DNA of 64,000 nucleotides from Anaerobacillus isosaccharinicus. Lineage in GTDB: Bacteria; Bacillota; Bacilli; Bacillales; Anaerobacillaceae. Of this stretch, positions 17,257 through 27,331 are shown one piece after another (within the stretch, counting starts at the first letter, position 1; the number at the start of each line of letters is the position of its first letter). A program made the position numbers and the translations under genes. Where the stretch lies: positions 434,001-498,000 of the forward strand of contig NZ_CP063356.1 of the NCBI RefSeq assembly GCF_001866075.3, given 5' to 3'. The notes under the pieces are model-generated. The model was given only the letters and a program-made list of their open reading frames with translations, did not search any database and was not told the origin of the DNA.

Positions 17257-17285
17257 AAAACTGTGATTATCATCACAGTTTTTTT
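17257..17285. terminator. Bidirectional hairpin terminator
   Basis: AACTGTGAT pairs with ATCACAGTT around TATC, with A-run before and T-run after. It separates the Spo0E-like gene from the phosphoglucomutase gene. Confidence 0.7.
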
Positions 17286-17321
17286 AGTTCTTCCATTATT
17301 AATTACCTACAAATGAAATAG

Positions 17322-17348
17322 CACATAGATAGGATCTATGTGCTATTA
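17322..17348 (-). terminator. Terminator of the phosphoglucomutase gene
   Basis: Hairpin AATAGCACATAGAT / ATCTATGTGCTATT, about 30 bp after the pgcA stop; the T-run is short. Confidence 0.6.
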
Positions 17349-17378
17349 ACTAGTCTTTTTGTTAGTTTATGAAAAATA

Positions 17379-19106
17379 TTACTCTATTTTTTCCATTACT
17401 GATGCTTTTAGCTCCCTTAACTTGTTTTGACTTTCCTCCAAAGTATCACTTGTTGTCCCAAAGTAAAACTTTATTTTCGGTTCAGTTCCTGATGGACGAA
17501 CACAAATCCACGAATTCCCTTCTAGGATAAACTTCAATACATTTGACTTTGGAAGTGAAATTTCTTCAGTCAAACCAGTTTCTAACTTCATTCGCTCTTG
17601 CTTTAAGTAATCCTCTACTGCTACTACTTTCATTCCAGCAAATTCTTTCGGTGGATCGTCTCTAAACGATGTAATCATTTCGTTCATCTTTTCAATTCCA
17701 GTTTTACCTTTTAACGTAATGGACTGTAGTCCTTCTAAATAAAAACCATACTTTTCAAAAAGCTCTATTAATCCTTGATACATTGTTTTGTTTTGGGATT
17801 TGTAAAAAGCAGCTAGTTCTGCAGCCAATAAAACAGCTTGAATAGCATCTTTATCTCTAGCAAAGTCTTTTACTAAATAGCCATAGCTCTCTTCGTAACC
17901 AAATAAAAATGTTTTTTCTCCTGTTTCTTCAAATTCTTTTATTTTTTCACCGATAAATTTAAATCCAGTTAAAGTGTCTATTGCTGATAATCCATACGAA
18001 TTAGCAATCACTCTTCCAAGTTCAGACGTTACAATTGTTTTTATAACAACACCATTTTTCGGTAATGTGCCTGCCGCCTCTTGTTGGGATAATAGGTATT
18101 CTACCATTAAAGCACCAGTCTGGTTCCCTGTAAGCACAACATATTCTCCTTGCTCATCTTTTACCGCAATTCCTACTCTATCAGCATCTGGATCTGTCGC
18201 AATTAGCACATCAGCATCCAGTTTTTCACCATAGTCAATCGCCATTTCAAAAGCTGCATGCTCCTCAGGATTAGGGGATGCAACAGTCGAAAACTTAGGA
18301 TCTGGAACAACTTGTTCTTCAACCATTGTAAAATTTGTAAAACCAACTGCTTCAAAACCACGTTCAACCGGTAATGTCGCAGTTCCATGTAATGGCGTAA
18401 AAACAATTTTTACATCATGACCAAATCTTTTGACTAACTCTTCGTTCACGACTACAGTTTTCAATTTTTCAACATACGCCTCATCAATCTCTTCCTCAAT
18501 CATCACTAATTGACCATTTGCTAACAATGAATCTTGATCGGCAATTTCAAGTAGCAACTCATTTTCTACTTCATTTACTTTATCAACTAAAGTTTTAGCC
18601 GCATCTGGTGTTAATTGCGCACCATCATCCCCGTACACTTTAAACCCATTGTATTCTGGAGGGTTGTGGCTTGCGGTTATGACAATCCCTGAGAAGGCTT
18701 GCAAATAACGAACGGCAAATGATAATTCCGGTGTTGGTCGCAAGTGTTTGAATAAATAGGTTTTAATTCCATGCTTGCCTAACGTTAAGGCAGCTTCTAG
18801 CGCAAACTCTTGGGACATAAAGCGATTATCATAAGCGATCGCTACCCCTCTTCGCTTTGCACTTTCACCATGTTCTATTATGTATTGTGCTAGTCCTTCA
18901 GCAGCTTTACGGATTGTATACACATTCATCCTATTTGAACCAGGACCAATTTCCCCCCTCATTCCGCCAGTGCCGAATTCTAAGTTTTTATAAAAAGATT
19001 CCTCTATTAATTGTTCATTTCCGCTCAATTGTTCTAATTGAGCTCTTAACTCACTATCTAGTCCCTCAAAATTCGCCCAGACTTCATATGTACTTTTCCA
19101 ATTCAT
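17379..19106 (-). CDS. pgcA: Alpha-phosphoglucomutase
   Basis: Interconverts glucose-1-phosphate and glucose-6-phosphate for glycolipid, teichoic acid and glycogen supply. At 575 residues it matches PgcA length. Motifs of the alpha-D-phosphohexomutase family: phosphoserine loop TASHNP (Ser146), Mg-binding DPDADR, sugar-binding GYEESYG and phosphate-binding RPSGTEPK near the C-terminus. The start is placed at ATG 19106 ([10 protein letters not shown], as in homologues) with GAGGG upstream. A longer frame to 19181 has no support. It stands alone, with a terminator on each side. Confidence 0.92.
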   Translation of the reverse strand: MNWKSTYEVWANFEGLDSELRAQLEQLSGNEQLIEESFYKNLEFGTGGMRGEIGPGSNRMNVYTIRKAAEGLAQYIIEHGESAKRRGVAIAYDNRFMSQEFALEAALTLGKHGIKTYLFKHLRPTPELSFAVRYLQAFSGIVITASHNPPEYNGFKVYGDDGAQLTPDAAKTLVDKVNEVENELLLEIADQDSLLANGQLVMIEEEIDEAYVEKLKTVVVNEELVKRFGHDVKIVFTPLHGTATLPVERGFEAVGFTNFTMVEEQVVPDPKFSTVASPNPEEHAAFEMAIDYGEKLDADVLIATDPDADRVGIAVKDEQGEYVVLTGNQTGALMVEYLLSQQEAAGTLPKNGVVIKTIVTSELGRVIANSYGLSAIDTLTGFKFIGEKIKEFEETGEKTFLFGYEESYGYLVKDFARDKDAIQAVLLAAELAAFYKSQNKTMYQGLIELFEKYGFYLEGLQSITLKGKTGIEKMNEMITSFRDDPPKEFAGMKVVAVEDYLKQERMKLETGLTEEISLPKSNVLKFILEGNSWICVRPSGTEPKIKFYFGTTSDTLEESQNKLRELKASVMEKIE

Positions 19107-19221
19107 CAACGAAACCCTCACTTTATTTAGAGTTTTTGCTACATCAAATATTTTATCAATAAATCGGTTGGAAGATGACACTATTTCTTCGACATTTTAT
19201 TTAACGTTTCTAAAAGTTATA

Positions 19222-19257
19222 AAAAAATCCCCTTTAAGATGGTTAATCTTAAAGGGG
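19222..19257 (-). terminator. Terminator between glpD and pgcA
   Basis: On the minus strand CCCCTTTAAGAT pairs with ATCTTAAAGGGG, followed by a T-run of seven. Strong rho-independent terminator. Confidence 0.85.
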
Positions 19258-19339
19258 TTGCATTTAGTTTTATGCCTTAGTATTACATTTATCCATTCGT
19301 GTTATGTCCACCTGAGAAAGACTTTTTCTATTTTTGTCC

Positions 19340-19363
19340 ATTTTGGGTGTCTGACACCCAAAA
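19340..19363 (-). terminator. Hairpin just after glpD
   Basis: TTTTGGGTGT and ACACCCAAAA flank a 3-nt loop, 4 bp beyond the glpD stop. The GTGTCTGACAC core resembles repeats scattered in bacilli, so it may be both repeat and terminator. Confidence 0.55.
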
Positions 19364-19366
19364 GTG

Positions 19367-21049
19367 TTAAATAGCATTCTTCCTTTCTACTTCTACAACT
19401 TCATCGACTGGTACTGTTGCATGTTCAATCTCTTGATCCACTCTTAATTTATGTGAGTTAACTTCCTCTGCCGTCCAGTTAAAGCGTTGTTTCATATATT
19501 GTAATACTGGCTCTTTCCAGCTGCGAACCCAATCAATGTTAAAGAAAATAGCTCCAGTACGGCGGTTAAAAAAGTCTACTGGTGTGGCTACCATTTCCTC
19601 CTCAATTCCGTAGACTAATGCTCCAAATACTTCTTCTGTTAAACCATATCGTTTTGCATCTGCTCCTTTTGTACGGATAATATCATATACTTTATTTACG
19701 TTTGTACCATATAATTTCGTAAGTTTTAGGGCCTCTTTTTTCGTTAAGCCTAACTGCATGCCTTCCTTTGTTTTTTCTTCTAAAAACTTAGGAAGATTAA
19801 CAGAGCCACCAATGTCTCCTCCAGATAATTTAATTATTTCTGTTGTACAAGGTTTATTAATTCCTAAATCTTTGCCGACAATACCAACAATTCTTTCTGC
19901 CATTTTACGATACCCAGTGAGCTTTCCACCAGCAATCGAAATAAGACCACTATCTGAGAAGAATATTTCATCTTTTCTTGAAATCTCTGAGGCACTCTTC
20001 CCTTCTTCGTGAATGAGAGGACGTAGCCCAGTCCAACATGATTCCACGTCTTTTGCTTTCAGTTTAACTTCTGGGAACATATAATTAACCGCGTCAATAA
20101 TATATTCACGATCTGCCACAGTCATTCGTGGATGTGTAATATCAGATTTGTAGTACGTATCTGTCGTCCCTACATACGTTTTTCCATCACGAGGAATAGC
20201 AAAACACATTCTGCCATCTTTTTCTGTATCAAAATAAACGGCTTGTTTTAATGGGAAGCGAGATTCGTCAAAAACTAAGTGAACACCTTTTGTTAAATGC
20301 AAATACTTTCCTTTTTTTGAATTGTCTTTTTCACGTAAAGTATCTACCCATGGACCTGCAGCATTAACAATTTTCTTTGCTCGTATTTCAGTTACTTCGC
20401 CACTAAACTGATCGACGACCTTAACGCCAACAATCTTTTTATTCTCATAAATAAAGCCATCAGCTTTTGCATAGTTTACCGCTAAAACCCCACGAGCAAC
20501 AGCTTCTTTCATGATTTCTAATGTAAGCCTTGCATCGTCAGTTTTGTATTCCACATAAACTCCGCCACCCTTAAGCTTATCTTTACGAAGCAACGGTTCT
20601 TTTTCCATTGTTTGTTGTTTATTTAACATAAAACGACGTTCTGATTTTCTAACTCCCGCTAAAAAATCATACACTTTTAACCCAAAAGATGTAGCTAATT
20701 TACCAAACGTTCCACCTTCAATCATTGGTAAAAGCATCCATTCCGGTGTTGTAACATGTGGTGCATTTTCATAAACAATCGCACGCTCTTTTCCAACTTC
20801 AGCAACTAACTTTACTTCAAACTGTTTCAAATAACGTAAACCACCATGAACTAATTTTGTAGACCGGCTAGATGTTCCTGCACCAAAGTCTTGCATTTCG
20901 ATTAGTCCTGTCTTAATACCTCGAACTTGGGCGTCTAAGGCGATTCCTGCCCCAGTAATCCCTCCACCAATCACTAGAAGATCTAGTTCTTGATTGCTCA
21001 TTTCCTTTAGGTAATTCACACGTTGTATACTTGAAAACGGATTCCCCAT
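19367..21049 (-). CDS. glpD: Aerobic glycerol-3-phosphate dehydrogenase
   Basis: FAD enzyme at the membrane that oxidises glycerol-3-phosphate to dihydroxyacetone phosphate and passes electrons to menaquinone. 560 residues, normal length. The N-terminal dinucleotide fold VIGGGITGAG lies at 26-35, followed by the family segment SSRSTKLVHGGLRYL. The start at ATG 21049 (MGNPFSSIQR) aligns with B. subtilis GlpD and has AAGGAGTG upstream. It has its own promoter and a leader terminator of GlpP type, so it should be induced by glycerol-3-phosphate. Confidence 0.96.
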   Translation of the reverse strand: MGNPFSSIQRVNYLKEMSNQELDLLVIGGGITGAGIALDAQVRGIKTGLIEMQDFGAGTSSRSTKLVHGGLRYLKQFEVKLVAEVGKERAIVYENAPHVTTPEWMLLPMIEGGTFGKLATSFGLKVYDFLAGVRKSERRFMLNKQQTMEKEPLLRKDKLKGGGVYVEYKTDDARLTLEIMKEAVARGVLAVNYAKADGFIYENKKIVGVKVVDQFSGEVTEIRAKKIVNAAGPWVDTLREKDNSKKGKYLHLTKGVHLVFDESRFPLKQAVYFDTEKDGRMCFAIPRDGKTYVGTTDTYYKSDITHPRMTVADREYIIDAVNYMFPEVKLKAKDVESCWTGLRPLIHEEGKSASEISRKDEIFFSDSGLISIAGGKLTGYRKMAERIVGIVGKDLGINKPCTTEIIKLSGGDIGGSVNLPKFLEEKTKEGMQLGLTKKEALKLTKLYGTNVNKVYDIIRTKGADAKRYGLTEEVFGALVYGIEEEMVATPVDFFNRRTGAIFFNIDWVRSWKEPVLQYMKQRFNWTAEEVNSHKLRVDQEIEHATVPVDEVVEVERKNAI

Positions 21050-21086
21050 TTACAAACACTCCTTTTAATTTAGCCTAATAGAATAC

Positions 21087-21149
21087 AAAAAGACCACAAC
21101 AGCCCTATTACATGTTCGTAATAGAGTGTTGTGGTCTCTCCGATTCTCC
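21087..21149 (-). promoter_or_regulatory. glpD leader: GlpP-controlled terminator/antiterminator
   Basis: In the RNA, CGGAGAGACC precedes an 11-bp hairpin AGACCACAACA / TGTTGTGGTCT followed by TTTTTG. The GGAG box overlapping the 5' arm recurs in the glpF leader. In B. subtilis, GlpP with glycerol-3-phosphate stops termination at such sites. Confidence 0.75.
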
Positions 21150-21172
21150 GACCGATTTATTAACTTATCTAT

Positions 21173-21201
21173 AGTATACCATTGAACCGTAGTGTTGTGA
21201 A
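21173..21201 (-). promoter_or_regulatory. Putative glpD promoter
   Basis: TTCACA (21196-21201) and TATACT (21173-21178) with a 17-bp spacer, just before the leader terminator and next to the glpK stop codon. Confidence 0.6.
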
Positions 21202-21204
21202 TAA

Positions 21205-22725
<1,521 letters not shown>

Positions 22726-22792
22726 TTATTTGTATTTGTACATATCTTAATATTATAATTAGATTAGCGAAATATTTCTTTGACTTTGTGGC

Positions 22793-23620
22793 TTATGCTG
22801 CAAAGTCTTTTTTCTCTGTTTGGACTGTAGGTTGTGCTTTATGGCTTATAATAGAAGCAACCATCACAAGAGCAAACGCACCTAAGAATATCCAAAGTGC
22901 TGAATGCACAATTCCTTCAAATGCCGCTGCATAAAATAATGCTCCTAATCCACCACCGATAATTGGCCCAACTACTGGTATCCATGAATATTTCCAGTCA
23001 GAATTTCCTTTACCTGCAATCGGTAACAAGAAATGGGCAATACGTGGACCTAAATCACGAGCTGGGTTGATCGCATAACCAGTTGTACCACCCAGAGATA
23101 AACCAATTACGACAATTAAGAAACCTACAATTAATGGATTTAGACCTTCTGTAAATTGGTTCGCTCCAATCGCTAAAATTCCCATTACTAATACGAATGT
23201 ACCTAAAATTTCACTAAAAAGGTTAGCTGGTGTGTGGCGAATTGCAGGCCCTGTTGAAAATACGGCAAGTTTTGCACCTTGATCTTTTGTTTCTTTCCAA
23301 TGTGGATAGTAATGTAACCAAACTAACGTCGCTCCTATAAATGCTCCAACCATTTGTGCGGCAATATAACTAGGTACTAAAGACCAAGCAAATTCACCGA
23401 TCAAAGCGAGCCCGACTGTAACTGCTGGATTTAAATGCGCTCCACTTATTCCCCCAACAGCATAAACCGCCGTTGCAACACCAAGTCCCCATGCCATTGT
23501 AATGACGATCCAGCCAGAGTTTTCAGATTTTGTTCCTTTTAGAACAACTCCCGCAACAACCCCACCTCCAAAAATAATCAAAATCATCGTACCAATTAGT
23601 TCTCCTAAAAATGCTGACAT
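22793..23620 (-). CDS. glpF: Glycerol uptake facilitator (aquaglyceroporin)
   Basis: MIP-family channel for glycerol in the cytoplasmic membrane. 275 residues with six hydrophobic segments and both half-helix motifs: NPA in HLNPAVTVG near residue 64 and NPA in AINPARDLG near 190, the latter with the following Asp typical of glycerol channels. Start: ATG 23620 after GAGGGGG. First gene of glpFK, under GlpP leader control and a cre site. Confidence 0.96.
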   Translation of the reverse strand: MSAFLGELIGTMILIIFGGGVVAGVVLKGTKSENSGWIVITMAWGLGVATAVYAVGGISGAHLNPAVTVGLALIGEFAWSLVPSYIAAQMVGAFIGATLVWLHYYPHWKETKDQGAKLAVFSTGPAIRHTPANLFSEILGTFVLVMGILAIGANQFTEGLNPLIVGFLIVVIGLSLGGTTGYAINPARDLGPRIAHFLLPIAGKGNSDWKYSWIPVVGPIIGGGLGALFYAAAFEGIVHSALWIFLGAFALVMVASIISHKAQPTVQTEKKDFAA

Positions 23621-23660
23621 AATTTCATCCCCCTCTTAGATTATGAGAATAATTCACGAC

Positions 23661-23735
23661 AAAAAATGGAGACCAAAAACTAGCTCATCTAGTAATCTAC
23701 TAAATAAGAACTTGTTTTGGTCTCCATATCTCCGT
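23661..23735 (-). promoter_or_regulatory. glpF leader: GlpP-controlled terminator/antiterminator
   Basis: CGGAGATATGGAGACC in the RNA is followed by a hairpin (TGGAGACCAAAA with TTTTTGGTCTCCA across 40 nt) and TTTTTTG. It has the same layout as the glpD leader. It lies 40 bp before glpF. Confidence 0.75.
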
Positions 23736-23758
23736 CACAAAATATTAACTTAAGTCCT

Positions 23759-23787
23759 ATTAAATCATCTTCTGAAAACGCTGTCAA
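23759..23787 (-). promoter_or_regulatory. glpF promoter overlapped by a CcpA cre site
   Basis: TTGACA (23782-23787) and TTTAAT (23759-23764) are 17 bp apart. The sequence TGAAAACGCTGTCA at 23773-23786 fits the catabolite-responsive element consensus and covers the -35 box, so carbon catabolite repression is expected. Confidence 0.72.
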
Positions 23788-23886
23788 TAAGTTTTTGAAA
23801 ATTTAGCGGCAGAGAACTATCAATAAATTACTAAGTAAGTAAATATTAATACTAGATGGAGGACAGTTTGTTATTTTTAAGTTTTA

Positions 23887-24432
23887 CTACCTCCACAACC
23901 CTACCCTTGACGTTGTCACAGCTGTCGCTCCTGCTTGCAACGCTTCTTCAACCTCACGTTTTTCTCTAATCAAGCCACCAGCCACAATCGGGATCCCTGT
24001 TTTTTCGTACACTTCTTTAATTATGTGAGGCATTACTCCAGGTAACACCTCGATAAAATCGGGTTTCGTCGTTTCAAGAAGCTTATAACTCGATTCAAGA
24101 GCTATAGAATCTAATAAAAATAAGCGCTGCATTGAAATTAATTTATGCTTCTTGGCTGTTAAAACAACATTTTTACGAGTTGAAATTAAACCAGCAGGCT
24201 TGATATCTTGACATAGAAACTGGGCTGCATATTCGTCATTTCGTAAGCCTTGAATTAAGTCGGCATGTAGTAATATCTTTTTCCCTTTACTTTTTGCCAA
24301 TTGCACTAAGCTTTTCAGTTGACCGATATGGCTATTTAATAAAACGATATATGTATATTCACTTTCGACCATTTCTTCAATGTCTTTTAAGTTTCGAACT
24401 GCAGGCAAAATTGTTTGTCCGTTGAAATCCAC
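23887..24432 (-). CDS. glpP: Glycerol-3-phosphate-responsive antiterminator
   Basis: RNA-binding regulator that, with glycerol-3-phosphate, prevents termination in glp leaders. 181 residues with the expected start (GQTILPAVRNLKD), the middle LLDSIALESSYKLLE and a TIM-barrel-like tail IPIVAGGLIREKREVEEAL. It starts with GTG 24432 behind AAGGTGG. It lies directly upstream of glpF on the same strand, and both leaders it should act on are in this window. Confidence 0.93.
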   Translation of the reverse strand: MDFNGQTILPAVRNLKDIEEMVESEYTYIVLLNSHIGQLKSLVQLAKSKGKKILLHADLIQGLRNDEYAAQFLCQDIKPAGLISTRKNVVLTAKKHKLISMQRLFLLDSIALESSYKLLETTKPDFIEVLPGVMPHIIKEVYEKTGIPIVAGGLIREKREVEEALQAGATAVTTSRVGLWR

Positions 24433-24494
24433 TGTAGCACCACCTTACACTATCTGTATTTCAACCTACTTTATCATATAAAAACAAAAATTGA

Positions 24495-24914
24495 TTATCT
24501 TTGCACAAAAATTTTCGAATTTTTCACAAACTGAGAGTTTCTATTTTTAACCGTAACCGTTGCATCCCAGTTCCCCCACTGAAAAAATTGTACATTAGTT
24601 TCATAAAGTCCATTTTCGATATGAACAAAATGCTCCTTTATAGGCTCACCTATCTTATTTTCAGGAAACAGTTCTATTTCAACTTTTACATCTTCTCTTG
24701 CCAAGTTATCTTTGTCATAAACAAGAACTTGAAGGGAAGTTCGGTCTCCCATTTTCACTGGTGTACTCACCGGAAAAATCTCTACATTCAGGTCGAATAA
24801 ATCGGCTGTATTCGTAACTGATACATATGCATATAGACTAAAAATTAAAAAAGACGCGATCGCAAGTGCATATAACAACATATTTTTCTTCGATTTCTCG
24901 ACTGTAATCTTCAT
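24495..24914 (-). CDS. YtkA/FixH-like membrane-anchored protein
   Basis: 139 residues: a short basic N-terminus, one transmembrane helix (about 12-31) and an extracytoplasmic beta-rich domain with the YtkA-like segments ADLFDLNVEIFP and GLYETNVQF...WDATV. FixH/YtkA proteins are linked to cytochrome oxidase assembly or unknown envelope roles. Nothing in the neighbourhood fixes its job. Start ATG 24914 after AAGGGGATGAAG. Confidence 0.65.
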   Translation of the reverse strand: MKITVEKSKKNMLLYALAIASFLIFSLYAYVSVTNTADLFDLNVEIFPVSTPVKMGDRTSLQVLVYDKDNLAREDVKVEIELFPENKIGEPIKEHFVHIENGLYETNVQFFQWGNWDATVTVKNRNSQFVKNSKIFVQR

Positions 24915-25028
24915 TTTTCTTCATCCCCTTGCCGTCAACTACTAGGATAAACTTAAAATTGAATAGATAAACGTCCCTATGCAAGAAAAACTCATATTTA
25001 GCATACAACAAAACACTAAACAAATAGA

Positions 25029-25057
25029 CAAAAACTCGCCAATGAAGCGAGTTTTTA
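25029..25057. terminator. Bidirectional terminator after yhcX
   Basis: AAAACTCGC pairs with GCGAGTTTT around 7 nt, with T-runs on both strands. It ends 4 bp from the yhcX stop. Confidence 0.8.
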
Positions 25058-25060
25058 TAA

Positions 25061-26596
25061 CTATTTCTTATATTTAATTTCATACAAATCTTTACGACGA
25101 TCTTTTAATTGAGTAACATTACCTGATTTGCGGTGGCGCCTTAAAATCTCGAGGTCGACATCACCGACAACAACTGTTTCAATATTAGCAGGGCACTCAC
25201 CTTCAATCCCATCTCTTGGGAATGTAAAGTCAGACGGTGTAAATATAGCAGACTGAGCATACTGAATGTCCATATTTTCAGCTTCTGATAAGTTACCTAC
25301 TGTTCCTGCAATAACTGTATAAACTTGGTTTTCAATGGCTCTAGCCTGTGCACAATATTTAACACGCAAGAAGCCTTGACGCTCATCCGTACAAAACGGC
25401 ACAAAAATAATATTTGCTCCTTTGTCAGTAGCAATTCTCCCTAACTCTGGAAATTCGATGTCATAACAAATCTGAATTGCAATTTTTCCGCAGTCAGTAT
25501 CAAAAACCTTGACTTCATCGCCACCCGTTATACCCCAATATCTTCGCTCGTTTGGTGTAACGTGTATTTTATATTGCTTTTCAATAGTGCCATCGCGTCT
25601 AAATAAATAGGCAATATTATAAATTTTACCTTCCTCTTCAACAAAGTGGGAGCCACCAATAATATTGACGTTATATTTAACAGCAAGATTTGTGAAATGA
25701 GAAATATATTGTTCAGTGAACTCGGTTAACTTCCGGATTGACTGACTCGGTGATTTTTCCTCAATAAATGATAACAATTGTGTCGTAAAAATTTCTGGAA
25801 AAACTGCAAAGTCTGACTGATAACTCTCCGCAACGTCAACGTAGAATTCACATTGCTTTGCGAAATCCTCAAATGTATCAATTTTCTTCATTTTATATTG
25901 AATGACACAAATACGAACTGGAAATGCCGTCTTAAAATGACGTTTTGACTTAGGCTGGTAGTCAACGTTATTCCACTCCATTAATGTGGCATACTTCATT
26001 GAAGCAATGTCATCCTCTAAATAATTTTTGTTAATTCGCTTTAGTGTAAAACCATTCATAACTTGAAAAGTTAAAACTGGATCAAAAATGTTATGGAGGG
26101 TTACTTCTTCCACGTACTGTCTAGGTGTAAATTTATCTGAGTGTTTATAATAATTTGGGATTCTTCCGCCAATAATGATACTTTTTAAATTAAAGTTTCT
26201 TGCGAGATCTTTTCTGGCCTCATACAGTCTTCGTCCTATTTTCATTCTCCTAAAATCAGGATGAACCATAACTTCCATCCCATATAAATTATAACCTTCA
26301 GGATCATGGTTTGTAATATAGCCGTTATCTGTGATTTCATCCCAAGTATGTTGATCATCATATTCATCAAAATTGACGATTAAACTTGAACAAGACCCGA
26401 TAATTTTTCCTTCATACTCAACGCAAAATTGGCCTTCAGGAAAAATTTCTATATGACTTTCTAGCTGCTCTAGTTTCCAAGGATCCATATTAGGAAAACA
26501 AATTCTTTGTAGCGCCAATATCTCTTGAAAATCAGCTCTAGTAATATTTCGTAGTTCAATTTTTTTCTCGTACTTCGTAACGTCTAGTTCTTTCAT
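25061..26596 (-). CDS. yhcX: Fused GNAT acetyltransferase and nitrilase-family amidohydrolase
   Basis: A 511-residue two-domain protein, same order and length as B. subtilis YhcX. Residues 13-185 form a GNAT fold (MEVMVHPDFRRMKIGRRLYEAR is the acetyl-CoA loop region). Residues 225-500 are a carbon-nitrogen hydrolase with the Glu-Lys-Cys triad E268, K343 and C377. The substrate is not known with certainty; auxin-type and amide substrates have been considered for homologues. Monocistronic, GGGTG ribosome site. Confidence 0.9.
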   Translation of the reverse strand: MKELDVTKYEKKIELRNITRADFQEILALQRICFPNMDPWKLEQLESHIEIFPEGQFCVEYEGKIIGSCSSLIVNFDEYDDQHTWDEITDNGYITNHDPEGYNLYGMEVMVHPDFRRMKIGRRLYEARKDLARNFNLKSIIIGGRIPNYYKHSDKFTPRQYVEEVTLHNIFDPVLTFQVMNGFTLKRINKNYLEDDIASMKYATLMEWNNVDYQPKSKRHFKTAFPVRICVIQYKMKKIDTFEDFAKQCEFYVDVAESYQSDFAVFPEIFTTQLLSFIEEKSPSQSIRKLTEFTEQYISHFTNLAVKYNVNIIGGSHFVEEEGKIYNIAYLFRRDGTIEKQYKIHVTPNERRYWGITGGDEVKVFDTDCGKIAIQICYDIEFPELGRIATDKGANIIFVPFCTDERQGFLRVKYCAQARAIENQVYTVIAGTVGNLSEAENMDIQYAQSAIFTPSDFTFPRDGIEGECPANIETVVVGDVDLEILRRHRKSGNVTQLKDRRKDLYEIKYKK

Positions 26597-26690
26597 TAGA
26601 GAACACCCTTTCGAAACTTCTCAATTACCTTTAATACTAATTTAAACATAAAAAGTCAGTCTATCCAATTAATCTGCATAGTAAGAAAAA

Positions 26691-26717
26691 AAGCTATAGC
26701 GAAAATCACTATAGCTT
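26691..26717 (-). terminator. Terminator of cheX
   Basis: AAGCTATAG / CTATAGCTT hairpin followed on the minus strand by a run of seven T, 14 bp after the cheX stop. Confidence 0.82.
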
Positions 26718-26730
26718 TACCATATAAATA

Positions 26731-27198
26731 TTAACTTGCTACAGGCTCTTTAACAGAAATGTGGATATCAATTAGACCTAATCTGGTTTCTAATGGAACA
26801 GTGATAAATAATCGATTGGAGCGAAAATGTGACGCTCCTTCGTTAATAACCGGTGGTGTGACATCAATAATCACATCTTCTTTAGAAAGTTCTGTTGCAG
26901 TAGTACCTGCAACCCAGTTTCCGAATTCTTGGATTGCACTCCAGCCCATATCATCTAATGCTTCAATTGTCATTCCGCCCATCATTACTCCGACAATATT
27001 TTTTGCCGTTTGTTCATCAATAGAGCAGATGATTTGTCCATTTAATTGCCCATTTATCCCCAAAATTACAGAAACTTGGTTAGACGGAACGGCATTTTGT
27101 TGAACTCTTGGGTTTAGTGGTTTTACGTCAACACCAAAATGATTGACAAAGATAAATTCTGTTGCTCGACATATTGCATTGACATGCTTGGCATTCAT
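26731..27198 (-). CDS. cheX: CheX-type CheY-phosphate phosphatase
   Basis: 155 residues of the CheC/CheX/FliY phosphatase family. The ExxN catalytic signature is present once (E91 and N94 in IQEFGNW), as in CheX, which has one active helix rather than two. It would dephosphorylate CheY~P and adapt motility signalling. It stands alone; the solitary cheY at 40.8-41.2 kb is the only other chemotaxis gene here. Start: ATG 27198 after GAAGGGG. Confidence 0.82.
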   Translation of the reverse strand: MNAKHVNAICRATEFIFVNHFGVDVKPLNPRVQQNAVPSNQVSVILGINGQLNGQIICSIDEQTAKNIVGVMMGGMTIEALDDMGWSAIQEFGNWVAGTTATELSKEDVIIDVTPPVINEGASHFRSNRLFITVPLETRLGLIDIHISVKEPVAS

Positions 27199-27331
27199 AT
27201 TTTTTCCCCTTCACTATTCACCACTAACTCCCTAGCAGTAATCACTTATTTTTCACTATTAATAATGTACTATTATTATAATTAAAAAATCATCATTGCG
27301 GTTAAAAAGTAGCAACTTTACGAAAATATAG

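Noticed and set aside
17974..18234. Antisense frames in pgcA, glpK, nup and transposase genes
   Set aside because: Shadows of real genes; biased composition and no independent start signals.
24838..25083. 81-codon minus-strand frame between the YtkA-like gene and yhcX
   Set aside because: It overlaps both the yhcX terminator and the start of the YtkA-like gene and has no ribosome site.
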